This document shows positions 50,022 to 58,401 of a DNA stretch of 64,000 bases, piece by piece. Below the pieces are notes generated by a model. That model was not told the DNA's origin and did no database searches. It saw only the letters and a list, made by a program, of their open reading frames with translations. The stretch is from NCBI GenBank assembly GCA_007280205.1, contig QYPX01000059.1, positions 35,030 to 99,029 on the forward strand, read 5' to 3'. The first letter of the stretch is position 1. The number at the start of each line of letters is the position of its first letter. This stretch comes from Comamonadaceae bacterium. Its GTDB lineage: Bacteria > Pseudomonadota > Gammaproteobacteria > Burkholderiales > Burkholderiaceae_C. The translations under genes and the position numbers were made by a program.

Positions 50022-52910
50022 GTGAAGCAAATAGAACTGTCAAGCAAGACAAGATCCTCGCCGCATTGGACCAAACTCGCCGCGGCGAGCCTGGTTGCGC
50101 TCGCCATCGCCGGTTGCGGCGGCGGCAGCGATGCTCCCGTCGTAACACCACCCGTCGTGACCCCGCCGGTCGTGACGCCACCTGTGGTTGTCGTTCCTCC
50201 CGTGGATGCCCCCCCCGCCGGCACTGCCGTTCTGACGGCCGCTGCCGCCAGTCCCGCCACCACCAATACCGCTGCCAATCCGGCGCAGGCGTTTGGTCTG
50301 ATTCAAACGGCTGGTGCCAATTCGGTCACCATCCAGAGCCCGCCCGTCGTGCAGTTCACCGTGATCGGCTCGGACGGCAAGTTTGTACCCGGCCTGAAGT
50401 TGGCCAACACCACCAGTTCCGCCGCTGGCCTGGCTGCCGACGCGAATTGCAGCCAGAACAATGTGACTTTCGCCATCGCCAAGTTTGACGGTACCAACTG
50501 GCAGAGTCTGATCTCGCGTCAACGTTATGCGACGGCCGACACCGCAGTCAATCGCAATACGGCGAACCCGGCAGTGCCGAAATACCGTTACGCAGTGGTT
50601 GAAGGCACGACCGATCCGAAGCCAACTGCTCCGACCACAGTCACCAAGGCTGATGGCAGCACGGTTGCCAATTTCTCCTTTGCCAATCCAGCCACTGCCG
50701 TGACCGACCCGGCCACCCGCATTGTCGGCATCCTGGAAGAAAATGCAGCAGGTGGCTACTACACCTACCGCTTTGCCACCGACGTTTCAACAGCCCTGAC
50801 CATGGCCAATGCGGTTGACGTGAAGAACGTTTCCGTCGGCAAGGTTGCTAACAACGGTAATGTCGCTGCCAAAGACGGCAAGACCCTGCACCGGATCGGC
50901 GCACAACTGTGTTACACCGACCCTGTCACCAAGGCCAAAGTGGTGGTCAACCCAACGGTTGACTTCACGCTCGCTGCCAACGGAGTTGCCACGCCAGTCA
51001 AGGCTGCCGACGGCTCTCTGGCGCTATCCAGAAAAGTGGTTGCCATGGAAAGCTGCAATAGCTGCCACGCACCACTGGCTGCCCATGGCACCCGGGTTGA
51101 CCCGAACTACTGCGTGATCTGCCACAACAGCGGCAGCATCGACTTCAACACCAACAACCCGATCGACCTGAAGAACATGCTGCACAAGCTGCATGGCGGC
51201 AAGAACGTACTGACCAAGGACTACAGCATCAACGGCCTGTCCTTCAAGTTGACGGACCCGGTGACCAAAGCCGTCTCTGGTACCGCCTTCCCGCAGGACG
51301 TGAAGAATTGCGCTACCTGTCACGAAACCAAATATGCCACGCAAGCCGGCAACTGGAAGACCGTTCCCTCTGTCAGCGCCTGCGGCGCTTGTCACGACGG
51401 TATCAACTTTGCCACCGGGCAGGGTCTGACCTTGGGCGACGCTGCCAAGGGTGCAACGACATCGCTGTATGGCCACATTGGCGGACGCCAGGCTGATGAC
51501 TCCAAGTGCGTGCTGTGCCACACCGCAGCCGACACGCCGGTTTACCACGCAGCTGCTGTCAAGACCGAGCACAACGCGACGCTGATCGCTGGTGCGGCGG
51601 AGATTGCCTATGAAATCGGTAGCACGACCCTGAACGCCAACCGGCAAGCGGTGGTGACCTTCAAGGTGACCAAGAACGGTACGCCTGTAACGGCATTTGC
51701 CGTACCCACGCTGGTTGTCCACAGCAATGGCTCAACGGTCGTCAGCCCGGCCTACGAACCCATCGCTGGCTTTGCCGGTGGTCCGTCGATCTACGCCGCC
51801 TATGCTGTACCGCAAGATGGCATCACCACGCCGGCTGACTTCAACTTCTACGCCAGCGCCAGCTTGGGTAGCCTGCTGGCGCCCAACAGCGGCACCACGG
51901 TGGTCAAGGGTACCAACATCAATACCGGTACGCTCACTTATGACGCCACGACCGGTTACTGGACGGCCACCCTGATGAATACGTCGCCATCTTCTACTGC
52001 AGCAGCGCTACCCATCGCTGTGCCGGCAAACGCCAGCATGCTGACGGGCGCGATCATCGGCACCTTCGTGCAGAAGAATCTGGCAGCCTATCCCTACACA
52101 CCGGCAGTGGTTGCAACAACACCCACCTCCAATGCGTCGGGTGGATTGATCATCAAATCAATGCTGAAGCAAAAAGTGGCAACCGGCTTCACGGGTCGCC
52201 GCGCCATTGTGGATACCGCCAAGTGCAATAGCTGCCACGAGCAACTGGGTACCGATCCAGAGTTCCATGGCGGTGCACGCAACGATGCCACTTCCTGCGC
52301 CATCTGCCATACGCCGAACAGAGCCAGTTCTGGTTGGGCCGCTGATTCCAGGTCCTTCATTCACGCGATCCATGGCGCCAAAGCCCTGACTTCTTCGACC
52401 CGCAGCCGCACTGTGCCCTACATGTGGCATGCCGTCTCGGCAACCGCCAGCTACGCGAAGATCGTGTTCCCCGGCGATCTGAAGAAGTGCTCGGCCTGCC
52501 ACCTGGACGGTACCTATGACTTCACGGCCAGCGCTTACACGCCAGCCCTGTTGGCCAATCTGCTGGATGTAACGGTGGCGACCGGCAAGTTCAATGGCGC
52601 CAGCACAACGGCCTACACCATCTCGCCTTATGTCATCAAAGACAACGTGATGGATTACGGTACTGGCTTCAGCACCTCGCCTGCAGCTGTCATCACTTCG
52701 GATGCCGCCGGTACCAATCTGGTAAGTTCGCCGATCGCCGCAGCCTGCTTCTCCTGCCACGACAGCGCCACAGCGCAAACGCACATGGCCAACGACGGTG
52801 GTGGTTCGATCTACGCTACCCGCGCCGTCGCACTGACCAAGACTGAGCGTTGCCTGGACTGCCATGCCGCTGGCAAGGCATCACCGATCAAGACCAAGCA
52901 CAAGCAATAA
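50022..52910 (+). CDS. Decaheme lipoprotein 5, OmcA/MtrC family, with proline-rich linker
   Basis: GTG at 50022 after AGGAGG, beginning VKQIELSSKTRSSPHW, 962 residues. The lipobox LVALAIAGC is followed by a Pro/Val repeat (VVTPPVVTPPVVTPPVVVVP) in place of the collagen-like run of genes 2-4. Ten CxxCH sites: CNSCH, CVICH, CATCH, CGACH, CVLCH, then CNSCH, CAICH, CSACH, CFSCH, CLDCH. The different linker at the same position suggests that the segment works as a spacer holding the heme wire off the membrane. Confidence 0.93.
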   Translation: MKQIELSSKTRSSPHWTKLAAASLVALAIAGCGGGSDAPVVTPPVVTPPVVTPPVVVVPPVDAPPAGTAVLTAAAASPATTNTAANPAQAFGLIQTAGANSVTIQSPPVVQFTVIGSDGKFVPGLKLANTTSSAAGLAADANCSQNNVTFAIAKFDGTNWQSLISRQRYATADTAVNRNTANPAVPKYRYAVVEGTTDPKPTAPTTVTKADGSTVANFSFANPATAVTDPATRIVGILEENAAGGYYTYRFATDVSTALTMANAVDVKNVSVGKVANNGNVAAKDGKTLHRIGAQLCYTDPVTKAKVVVNPTVDFTLAANGVATPVKAADGSLALSRKVVAMESCNSCHAPLAAHGTRVDPNYCVICHNSGSIDFNTNNPIDLKNMLHKLHGGKNVLTKDYSINGLSFKLTDPVTKAVSGTAFPQDVKNCATCHETKYATQAGNWKTVPSVSACGACHDGINFATGQGLTLGDAAKGATTSLYGHIGGRQADDSKCVLCHTAADTPVYHAAAVKTEHNATLIAGAAEIAYEIGSTTLNANRQAVVTFKVTKNGTPVTAFAVPTLVVHSNGSTVVSPAYEPIAGFAGGPSIYAAYAVPQDGITTPADFNFYASASLGSLLAPNSGTTVVKGTNINTGTLTYDATTGYWTATLMNTSPSSTAAALPIAVPANASMLTGAIIGTFVQKNLAAYPYTPAVVATTPTSNASGGLIIKSMLKQKVATGFTGRRAIVDTAKCNSCHEQLGTDPEFHGGARNDATSCAICHTPNRASSGWAADSRSFIHAIHGAKALTSSTRSRTVPYMWHAVSATASYAKIVFPGDLKKCSACHLDGTYDFTASAYTPALLANLLDVTVATGKFNGASTTAYTISPYVIKDNVMDYGTGFSTSPAAVITSDAAGTNLVSSPIAAACFSCHDSATAQTHMANDGGGSIYATRAVALTKTERCLDCHAAGKASPIKTKHKQ

Positions 52911-52936
52911 GCTGGTCCCGGCTTAAGCCGAACTCA

Positions 52937-52973
52937 AAAACCCCGGCAGCGGCAACGCTGCCGGGGTTTTTTT
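52937..52973 (+). terminator. Terminator after decaheme gene 5
   Basis: A strong stem (ACCCCGGCAGCG / CGCTGCCGGGGT, GCAA loop) with an A-run before it and seven T after. Confidence 0.95.
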
Positions 52974-53006
52974 ATGCCCGCCGCAATGGCGTGGTAGAGT
53001 TAATAA

Positions 53007-53303
53007 ATGGATCAACTTGAGTTGGACTCGCTAAAGCAATTGGCAAACAAATATGTCTGGTGGAAAACACCCGACGAAGCTGTTTGTATGCCGGAGCGCG
53101 TCATCGCCCAAGTCATGAATATTGGCGATTACGACGATGTTCGTGAGTTGTCCCGCCAAGTCGGTGACGACGTCCTGCGCAAAGTGCTGCTGCACGCACA
53201 GGTCGGGCAATTTGGTAAGCGATCATGGGCCTACTGGAATTACCGGCTCGGCCTGGCCAGCGTCGATGACGTCCCTGCCATGCCGGTTCGGAGATTTGAA
53301 TGA
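53007..53303 (+). CDS. Probable antitoxin partner of the AbiEii-like gene
   Basis: 98 residues beginning MDQLELDSLKQLANKYVWWK, with PDEAVCMPERVIAQVMNIGDYDDV and KRSWAYWNYRLGLASVDD. I recall such short proteins beside AbiEii-type nucleotidyltransferases, but no family name is certain. It is cytosolic with no clear DNA-binding fold. Its stop overlaps the next start (ATGA), supporting a two-gene module. A -10-like TAGAGT lies only seven bases before the ATG, so the mRNA may be nearly leaderless. Confidence 0.7.
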   Translation: MDQLELDSLKQLANKYVWWKTPDEAVCMPERVIAQVMNIGDYDDVRELSRQVGDDVLRKVLLHAQVGQFGKRSWAYWNYRLGLASVDDVPAMPVRRFE

Positions 53304-53992
53304 CCAGCACGTTCAGCCCGCACTTCGAAATCCTCCCCGCAGCGCAACAACGACTTTGGCCAGAGCTCAAGCCAACGCTGGACTTGGGTTTTGTTCTGTA
53401 TGGCGGCACTGCCATTGCCTTGCGTCTGGCTCATCGACAGTCCGTTGATTTTGACTTTTTTTCGGACGAACCGCTCGACCGTGCGGCCATGCGGGCTGCC
53501 CTTTCGTTCATGCCAACATCCACCGTTCTGCAGGATGAGCGAAACACATTGAGCATGCTGGTTCCCTATGGAGATGCGCAACGAAGCCATGTCAAAGTCT
53601 CCTTTTATGGCGCCATTGGATTCGGTCGGGTAGGCGTTCCGGACATGACCAACGATGGCGTTCTTCAAGTGGCCTCGCTGGCTGACCTGATGGCGACCAA
53701 GGTGAAAGTCGTCCTGCAGCGTGCTGAAGCGAAGGACTATCGGGATATTGCCGAAATGCTCAGGGCCAAGGTCAGTCTTGCAGGGGGCTTGGCCGCCGCC
53801 CGGGAACTTTTTGGGCCCGCCTTCCAGCCGAGCGAGAGCTTGAAGGCGATGGTCTACTTTGACGATGGTGACCTGAAGACGCTCAGTAGAGATGACAGGG
53901 TCACGCTTGTCAATGCAGTTAGTGCCGTGCGCGAACTCCCGACAGTCAAGGTTCTCTCAAGCAAGCTGACATCCAATCCAACTTTGCGCTAG
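53300..53992 (+). CDS. AbiEii/AbiGii-family nucleotidyltransferase toxin
   Basis: 230 residues. The nucleotidyltransferase core is FVLYGGTAIALRLAHRQSVDFDFFSDEPLD (glycine loop plus D-x-D), followed by LADLMATKVKVVLQRAEAKDYRDIAEML, a typical AbiEii block. Such proteins act as type IV toxins or abortive-infection effectors that modify tRNA. The partner here is short and unlike the classic AbiEi antitoxin. It lies between the last decaheme gene and the next cytochrome gene, making it the third toxin-like module in the cytochrome island. Confidence 0.85.
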   Translation: MTSTFSPHFEILPAAQQRLWPELKPTLDLGFVLYGGTAIALRLAHRQSVDFDFFSDEPLDRAAMRAALSFMPTSTVLQDERNTLSMLVPYGDAQRSHVKVSFYGAIGFGRVGVPDMTNDGVLQVASLADLMATKVKVVLQRAEAKDYRDIAEMLRAKVSLAGGLAAARELFGPAFQPSESLKAMVYFDDGDLKTLSRDDRVTLVNAVSAVRELPTVKVLSSKLTSNPTLR

Positions 53993-53997
53993 ATCAA
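53984..53997. promoter_or_regulatory. Half-matching FNR-like site before the second monoheme cytochrome
   Basis: TTGCG-CTAG-ATCAA has one perfect half (ATCAA) and one poor half. The wider CTTTG/CAAAG flanks are symmetrical. It overlaps the stop of the AbiEii-like gene and lies about 160 bases before the cytochrome ATG. Weak evidence alone. Confidence 0.4.
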
Positions 53998-54153
53998 AGT
54001 CTCTGCACTTAGGGTAGGTCCGAACGGATTATTGAAAATCGACTGCTAAGATGCCACGCTGGATTTGCGCAGTCGTTCATTTTCAAGAAATGACGCGCGG
54101 AGACGAGACCGTGGCACCGCCACACAACCCTTTTTCTTTTTAGGATGATCAGA

Positions 54154-54483
54154 ATGAAGATTCTTTCGACCCTGCTCGTGGCCGCTGGCCTGATGACTGC
54201 TTCTGTTGCTTTTGCTGCTGTGGACGCCGACGCGGCCCAGGCACTGCTGAAGAAGAGCGATTGCATGAAGTGCCACGCCCTGGACAAGAAAAAGGACGGC
54301 CCGGCTTACAAGGAAGTTGCCAAGAAGTACAAAGGCAAGGCTGACGCAGAAGACAAGCTGATCAAGCACGTGACCCTGAGCCCGATGATCGAGATCGACG
54401 GCAAGAAGGAAGAGCACAAGTCGGTCAAGACCAAGGATGCAGCTGAAATCAAGAACATGGTCCAGTGGATCCTGTCACTGTAA
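54154..54483 (+). CDS. Monoheme c-type cytochrome, second copy
   Basis: The ATG at 54154 (MKILSTLLVAAGLMTASVAFA) has AGGA eight bases upstream, so it is preferred over the ATG at 54145. 109 residues: signal peptide, one CxxCH (DCMKCHALDKKKDGPAY), and the EEHK segment shared with the copy at 31843. Unlike that copy it keeps a methionine in TLSPMIEIDG, so His/Met ligation is possible. It is periplasmic and followed 85 nt later by the NapC/NirT genes, consistent with electron transfer from the quinol pool. Confidence 0.92.
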   Translation: MKILSTLLVAAGLMTASVAFAAVDADAAQALLKKSDCMKCHALDKKKDGPAYKEVAKKYKGKADAEDKLIKHVTLSPMIEIDGKKEEHKSVKTKDAAEIKNMVQWILSL

Positions 54484-54568
54484 TCGTTTGAGGGTTTGAC
54501 ACGCATCACGGCGCCACGGCTTGAACTGATGGCGACCAGGATGCGTGTTTTCTTTGAAGGAATGGCTT

Positions 54569-55189
54569 ATGCCTAAGAGATTATTCGCCAAGGTGAAACG
54601 ACTGGTGACCGGCAACTCGGCCATCAAGGTGTTGTTTGGGGGGTTTGCCATGGCCGTCATTGGCATGAGCTTGTTCGGTACGAGCATGATTTACACCGGC
54701 ACGGAACAATTCTGTGCCAACAACTGCCACGAGATGGCAAACAACAACACGCGTGAATTTCGGGACACGATTCACGACAAGAACCGCACCGGTGTGCGCG
54801 CCACCTGCGCCGACTGCCATGTGCCGCACGCCCCGGTACCGCTCTATGTCGCCAAGATGGGTGCACTGAACGACTTGTGGAGTCACCACGTCACACACTC
54901 GGTCGATACGCCTGAGAAGTTTGACGCGCAGCGTCCCATGATGGCAACCCGGGTCTGGACCTACATGAAGGGCAATGACTCGCGCGAATGCCGCTTCTGC
55001 CATGACGAGTCCAAGATGGATCCGGAGAAGCAGTCCGAAATGGCGAAAGCCCGCCACACCAAGGCCAAGAAAGAAAGAATGACCTGCATTGACTGCCATT
55101 ACGGCATCGCGCACAAGGTGCCAGAGGGTCCGGGGCCGCAGGAAATTGAAGTCGACAAAGCCTTCATTTCCAGAAGCTCGATTTTCTAA
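54569..55189 (+). CDS. NapC/NirT-type tetraheme quinol dehydrogenase 1
   Basis: The ATG at 54569 follows GAAGGA and begins MPKRLFAKVKRLVTG; 206 residues. One N-terminal membrane anchor is seen (VLFGGFAMAVIGMSLFGTSM) and then four heme sites. The first is unusual, CANNCHEM (CxxxCH); the others are CADCH, CRFCH and CIDCH. NirT blocks such as DTIHDKNRTGVRATCADCHVPH are clear. The family oxidises quinol at the inner membrane and feeds periplasmic partners (as CymA does in Shewanella). Next to a second copy at 55258. Confidence 0.93.
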   Translation: MPKRLFAKVKRLVTGNSAIKVLFGGFAMAVIGMSLFGTSMIYTGTEQFCANNCHEMANNNTREFRDTIHDKNRTGVRATCADCHVPHAPVPLYVAKMGALNDLWSHHVTHSVDTPEKFDAQRPMMATRVWTYMKGNDSRECRFCHDESKMDPEKQSEMAKARHTKAKKERMTCIDCHYGIAHKVPEGPGPQEIEVDKAFISRSSIF

Positions 55190-55257
55190 GACGCACATTA
55201 TTGCGACAGTTTCCCCGCGCAACCGCTGCGTTGCGCGCACCAGAGGAGTAGATTTAA

Positions 55258-55857
55258 ATGTCGAAAATTATTGAGAGATTTCGGGCACTCGGCTCGCGCC
55301 GAGGTTCGATCTTGGTGCTGGCGGTCGGCCTGATTCTTGGCTTGGCCGCGTTCTTCTCGGCCGGGTCCTTCATGGTCTATGCCAACTCCGAACAGTTCTG
55401 CGCCACTTCCTGCCACGAGATGAGCTACCTGGCGGTTGAGCACAAGGGCACGATTCACGACAAGAACCGCACCGGCGTGCGTGCCACCTGCAACGACTGC
55501 CATGTGCCGCACGGTTACATCACCAATTACCTGGCCAAGCTCAATCTGTTCAACGACTACTGGGGTCACTTCGTCACGCATTCGATCGACAGCAAGGAAA
55601 AATTTGAAGCCAAGCGCGCCGAACTGGCGGTCAAGGTCTGGGTCTACATGAAGCAGAACGACTCGCGCGAGTGCCGGCATTGCCACACCACGGCCAAGAT
55701 GGATCCAGAAAAGCAGACCGAAAAGGCCAAGGCACGGCATGAAAAGTTGCGTACCGAGGGCCTGACCTGTATTGATTGCCATTTCGCCATTGCCCACACC
55801 GAGCCGAACGGCCCAGGCCCAAAGGAACTGTTTGCTGCCGGCCCGGCCAAGAAATAA
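55258..55857 (+). CDS. NapC/NirT-type tetraheme quinol dehydrogenase 2
   Basis: 199 residues, GAGGAG before the ATG. Membrane anchor ILVLAVGLILGLAAFFSAGSFM, then CATSCHEM (again CxxxCH), CNDCH, CRHCH and CIDCH. GTIHDKNRTGVRATCNDCHVPH and FVTHSIDSKEKFEAKRAELA are typical NirT blocks. It is a tandem paralogue of the previous gene. The two may serve different partners, e.g. the Mtr conduit and another acceptor. Confidence 0.93.
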   Translation: MSKIIERFRALGSRRGSILVLAVGLILGLAAFFSAGSFMVYANSEQFCATSCHEMSYLAVEHKGTIHDKNRTGVRATCNDCHVPHGYITNYLAKLNLFNDYWGHFVTHSIDSKEKFEAKRAELAVKVWVYMKQNDSRECRHCHTTAKMDPEKQTEKAKARHEKLRTEGLTCIDCHFAIAHTEPNGPGPKELFAAGPAKK

Positions 55858-55869
55858 AAGGAAGTCATC

Positions 55870-56118
55870 ATGCTCATCGATTGCTACGAATGCAAAGCCA
55901 AGGTCAGCGACACGGCGGCGAGCTGCCCGCATTGCGGCGCCCTGCCGCTGGACTCGGACAAATCGCTGTCGGTCGCGGTCTCTGACCTGGACATGAAATT
56001 CATGACGATTTTCTGGTTTCTGATCAAGGCTTCGGTGGCAGCCGTGCCGGCCATGGTGGTTCTGTACACCGCCTCGACCGTTATCGGTGGCATCGTCACG
56101 CCCTTGCTCAACCGCTAA
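55870..56118 (+). CDS. Small zinc-ribbon membrane protein
   Basis: 82 residues, AAGGAAG before the ATG, 12 nt after the second NapC/NirT gene. The N terminus has two CxxC pairs (LIDCYECKAKVSDTAASCPHCG) as in a zinc ribbon. The C-terminal half has one or two membrane helices (FMTIFWFLIKASVAAVPAMVVLY). The ribbon is probably cytosolic. The function is unknown; an assembly or redox-linked role in the cytochrome operon is possible. The hemes nearby use CxxCH, which this protein lacks. Confidence 0.8.
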   Translation: MLIDCYECKAKVSDTAASCPHCGALPLDSDKSLSVAVSDLDMKFMTIFWFLIKASVAAVPAMVVLYTASTVIGGIVTPLLNR

Positions 56119-56177
56119 GCCGGGTGGAGTGACTGGGCGTGCCTTGCCCGATTTCAAGATCGGCAATCGCGGCTCGT

Positions 56178-56191
56178 TTGATCTATGTCAT
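56178..56191. promoter_or_regulatory. FNR-like site before the nonaheme/b-cytochrome gene
   Basis: TTGAT-CTAT-GTCAT has one perfect FNR half and a partial second. A -10-like TACACT (56231-56236) follows at roughly class I activation distance. The cytochrome ATG is at 56266. Confidence 0.5.
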
Positions 56192-56265
56192 AGCTCTGTC
56201 ACTCTTCCTCAGCGTGCGCAAGGCTGAAGTTACACTCGCTTTACTTATCTCCGGAGGTTCTTTAC

Positions 56266-58272
56266 ATGCGACTTGAGCGCTCGGTCCTGTCGACCATTCT
56301 TGCTTGTCTTGTGAGTGTTTTTCTGGCCCTGCCGGCCAGTGCCGCGCCAACGCCAGCAGCCCCCCCCTCACTTGATAACGCCACCTGTCTGACCTGCCAT
56401 GACGGCAAGAAGGGCAAGCTCGAAGTCCCCGGAACTGACGGCAAGGCGCGCGCCCTGCGCAGCGTCGCCGGCGACAAGTTTGCCCAGAGCGTGCACGCCA
56501 ACATGCAATGCGTGGCCTGCCATTCTGACATTGCAGACAACGCCGACAAGGCCAATGCCCACGTCAAGGACCCGGCCCTGGCGCTGAAGAAGGTCGATTG
56601 CGCAGGCTGCCACACTGAGTTGTGGGAGCAGACCGAGAAATTTGGCAAGGGTGCAGAGCGCCCGCGCCTGGGTGTGGTGGCCAAGAACATCGAGGCCTAC
56701 AAGAAGTCCTTCCACGCACGACCCAATTCAGACGACAAGACCAAGCCCAATGCCTCGTGCGACAGCTGCCACGACACGCACAGCTTCAGCGTGCCGCCCA
56801 AGGGCAGCCCGCAGCGCACGCAGTGGCGTCTGCAGATTCCGACGGTCTGCGGCGCAAGCTGCCATACCGAGCAGCTCGAAGCCTATCTGACTTCCGTCCA
56901 CGGTCAGGAAAACAGCAAGAAGCTGTTGGCGCAAGCGGCCGTCTGCTCTGACTGCCATACGGCGCACAGCATCACCAACACGTCCGGCGATGCCTTCAAG
57001 CTCACAGTCTCAAGCAATTGCGGCAATTGCCACGTCGATAAGCTCGACTCTTACAAGGACACCTTCCATGGTCAGGTCAGTACGCTGGGCTATGCCTATA
57101 CGGCCAAGTGCTACGACTGTCACGGCAGCCACCAGATCCTGAAGGTCAACGACCCGAAATCGATGGTGCATCCGAACAACCGGATGAAAACCTGCCAGAC
57201 CTGCCACAACGCGAAGAAGGGTCTGCCCGACGTGCCAGCAGCGTTCGCCAGTTATCAGCCGCACGGCAACGCGCATGATTTCAACAAATACCCGCAGATC
57301 TGGGTGGCCTGGCAGATCATGGTGCAGTTGCTGGTCGGCACTTTTGGCTTCTTCTGGTTGCATACGGCACTCTGGTTCTATCGGGAATACCAGGAGCGCA
57401 AAGAGCGCGCCGGCAAGCCGCACATCAAGCCTGACTCGATACCGGCGCAGTTCAAGGGCAAGCACGTGCAGCGCTTCACGCCGATCTGGCGCATCGCTCA
57501 CCTGACGTTTGCGCTGAGTTTGATGGTGCTGACTCTCACTGGCATGCCGCTGTTCTACTCCGAAGTGAGTTGGGCACCGACCATCATGAAGGCGCTGGGT
57601 GGTCCGCACACAGCGGGCATCATCCACCGTGTTGCGGCCGTCGTCTTTGCCGGCGTGTTCTTCTGGCACCTGATCTATATGACCTGGGGCATCATCCGCA
57701 ACCGCAAGACCTTCAAGATTCTGGGTCCGAACTCCATGGTGCCCAATCTGCAGGATGGCAAGGACATGCTGGCCATGTTCCAGTGGTTCTTTGGCCAGGG
57801 CCCACGGCCCAAGTTCGACCGCTGGACCTACTGGGAGAAGTTTGACTACTGGGCACCGTTCTGGGGGGTCACCATCATTGGTGTCAGCGGCCTCGTCATG
57901 TGGGTACCAGGCTTCTTCGGCGCTTTCCTGCCGGGCTGGATCTTCAACGTGGCTGCCATCTTCCACGGTGAAGAAGCCTTCCTTGCGGTGGTGTTCCTGT
58001 TCACGGTGCACTTCTTCAACAACCACTTCCGTCCGGACAAGTTCCCGCTCGAAGTGGTGATGTTTACCGGCACCTTCTCGCTCGAAGAGTTCAAGCACGA
58101 CCACGGCGTGGAGTACCAACGTCTGGTGGACAGTGGTGAGTTGGAAAAATACCTGGTTGACGCTCCGTCGCCTGGCAAGCTGGCAGCCTCGAAAGTGCTG
58201 GGCTTTACTTTGATCACGATCGGCCTGACCTTGCTGACGCTGGTGGCGGTGGGCTTCTTCACGAGTCACTAA
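56266..58272 (+). CDS. Nonaheme c-type cytochrome fused to a b-type membrane domain (CbcL-like)
   Basis: 668 residues with GGAGG before the ATG. A signal peptide ends LPASAAP. About residues 35-320 carry eight CxxCH sites (CLTCH, CVACH, CAGCH, CDSCH, CSDCH, CGNCH, CYDCH, CQTCH) and one CxxxCH (CGASCH). The C-terminal half has about six membrane helices with histidines suited to b hemes: FWLHTALWF, RIAHLTFALS, IIHRVAAVVF, FFWHLIYMTW, FTVHFFNNHF. The layout resembles Geobacter CbcL, an inner-membrane quinol-to-periplasm oxidoreductase. It is likely a one-piece quinol dehydrogenase or quinone reductase. Just upstream of frdABCD. Confidence 0.88.
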   Translation: MRLERSVLSTILACLVSVFLALPASAAPTPAAPPSLDNATCLTCHDGKKGKLEVPGTDGKARALRSVAGDKFAQSVHANMQCVACHSDIADNADKANAHVKDPALALKKVDCAGCHTELWEQTEKFGKGAERPRLGVVAKNIEAYKKSFHARPNSDDKTKPNASCDSCHDTHSFSVPPKGSPQRTQWRLQIPTVCGASCHTEQLEAYLTSVHGQENSKKLLAQAAVCSDCHTAHSITNTSGDAFKLTVSSNCGNCHVDKLDSYKDTFHGQVSTLGYAYTAKCYDCHGSHQILKVNDPKSMVHPNNRMKTCQTCHNAKKGLPDVPAAFASYQPHGNAHDFNKYPQIWVAWQIMVQLLVGTFGFFWLHTALWFYREYQERKERAGKPHIKPDSIPAQFKGKHVQRFTPIWRIAHLTFALSLMVLTLTGMPLFYSEVSWAPTIMKALGGPHTAGIIHRVAAVVFAGVFFWHLIYMTWGIIRNRKTFKILGPNSMVPNLQDGKDMLAMFQWFFGQGPRPKFDRWTYWEKFDYWAPFWGVTIIGVSGLVMWVPGFFGAFLPGWIFNVAAIFHGEEAFLAVVFLFTVHFFNNHFRPDKFPLEVVMFTGTFSLEEFKHDHGVEYQRLVDSGELEKYLVDAPSPGKLAASKVLGFTLITIGLTLLTLVAVGFFTSH

Positions 58273-58303
58273 AGCCGGGTTGCCATGGTGGGTTGTTGGT
58301 TGC

Positions 58304-58358
58304 TGTCATGCCGGCTTGATCCGGCATCCATGGATTGCGGGTCGAGCCCGCAATGACA
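58304..58358. repeat. REP-like palindromic element (copy 1)
   Basis: A 55-bp element starts TGTCATGCCGG and ends GCAATGACA. It has inner hairpins (CCGG..CCGG, GCGGG..CCCGC) and an ATCCATGGAT centre. Related sequences are at 62565-62649 and at the right edge of the window. It lies between the CbcL-like gene and frdA; the rest of this gap shows nothing clear. Confidence 0.75.
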
Positions 58359-58401
58359 GAGTCTTGTTGGTTGGAATCACTTCGGTGATGGAAAGGAAGA
58401 A

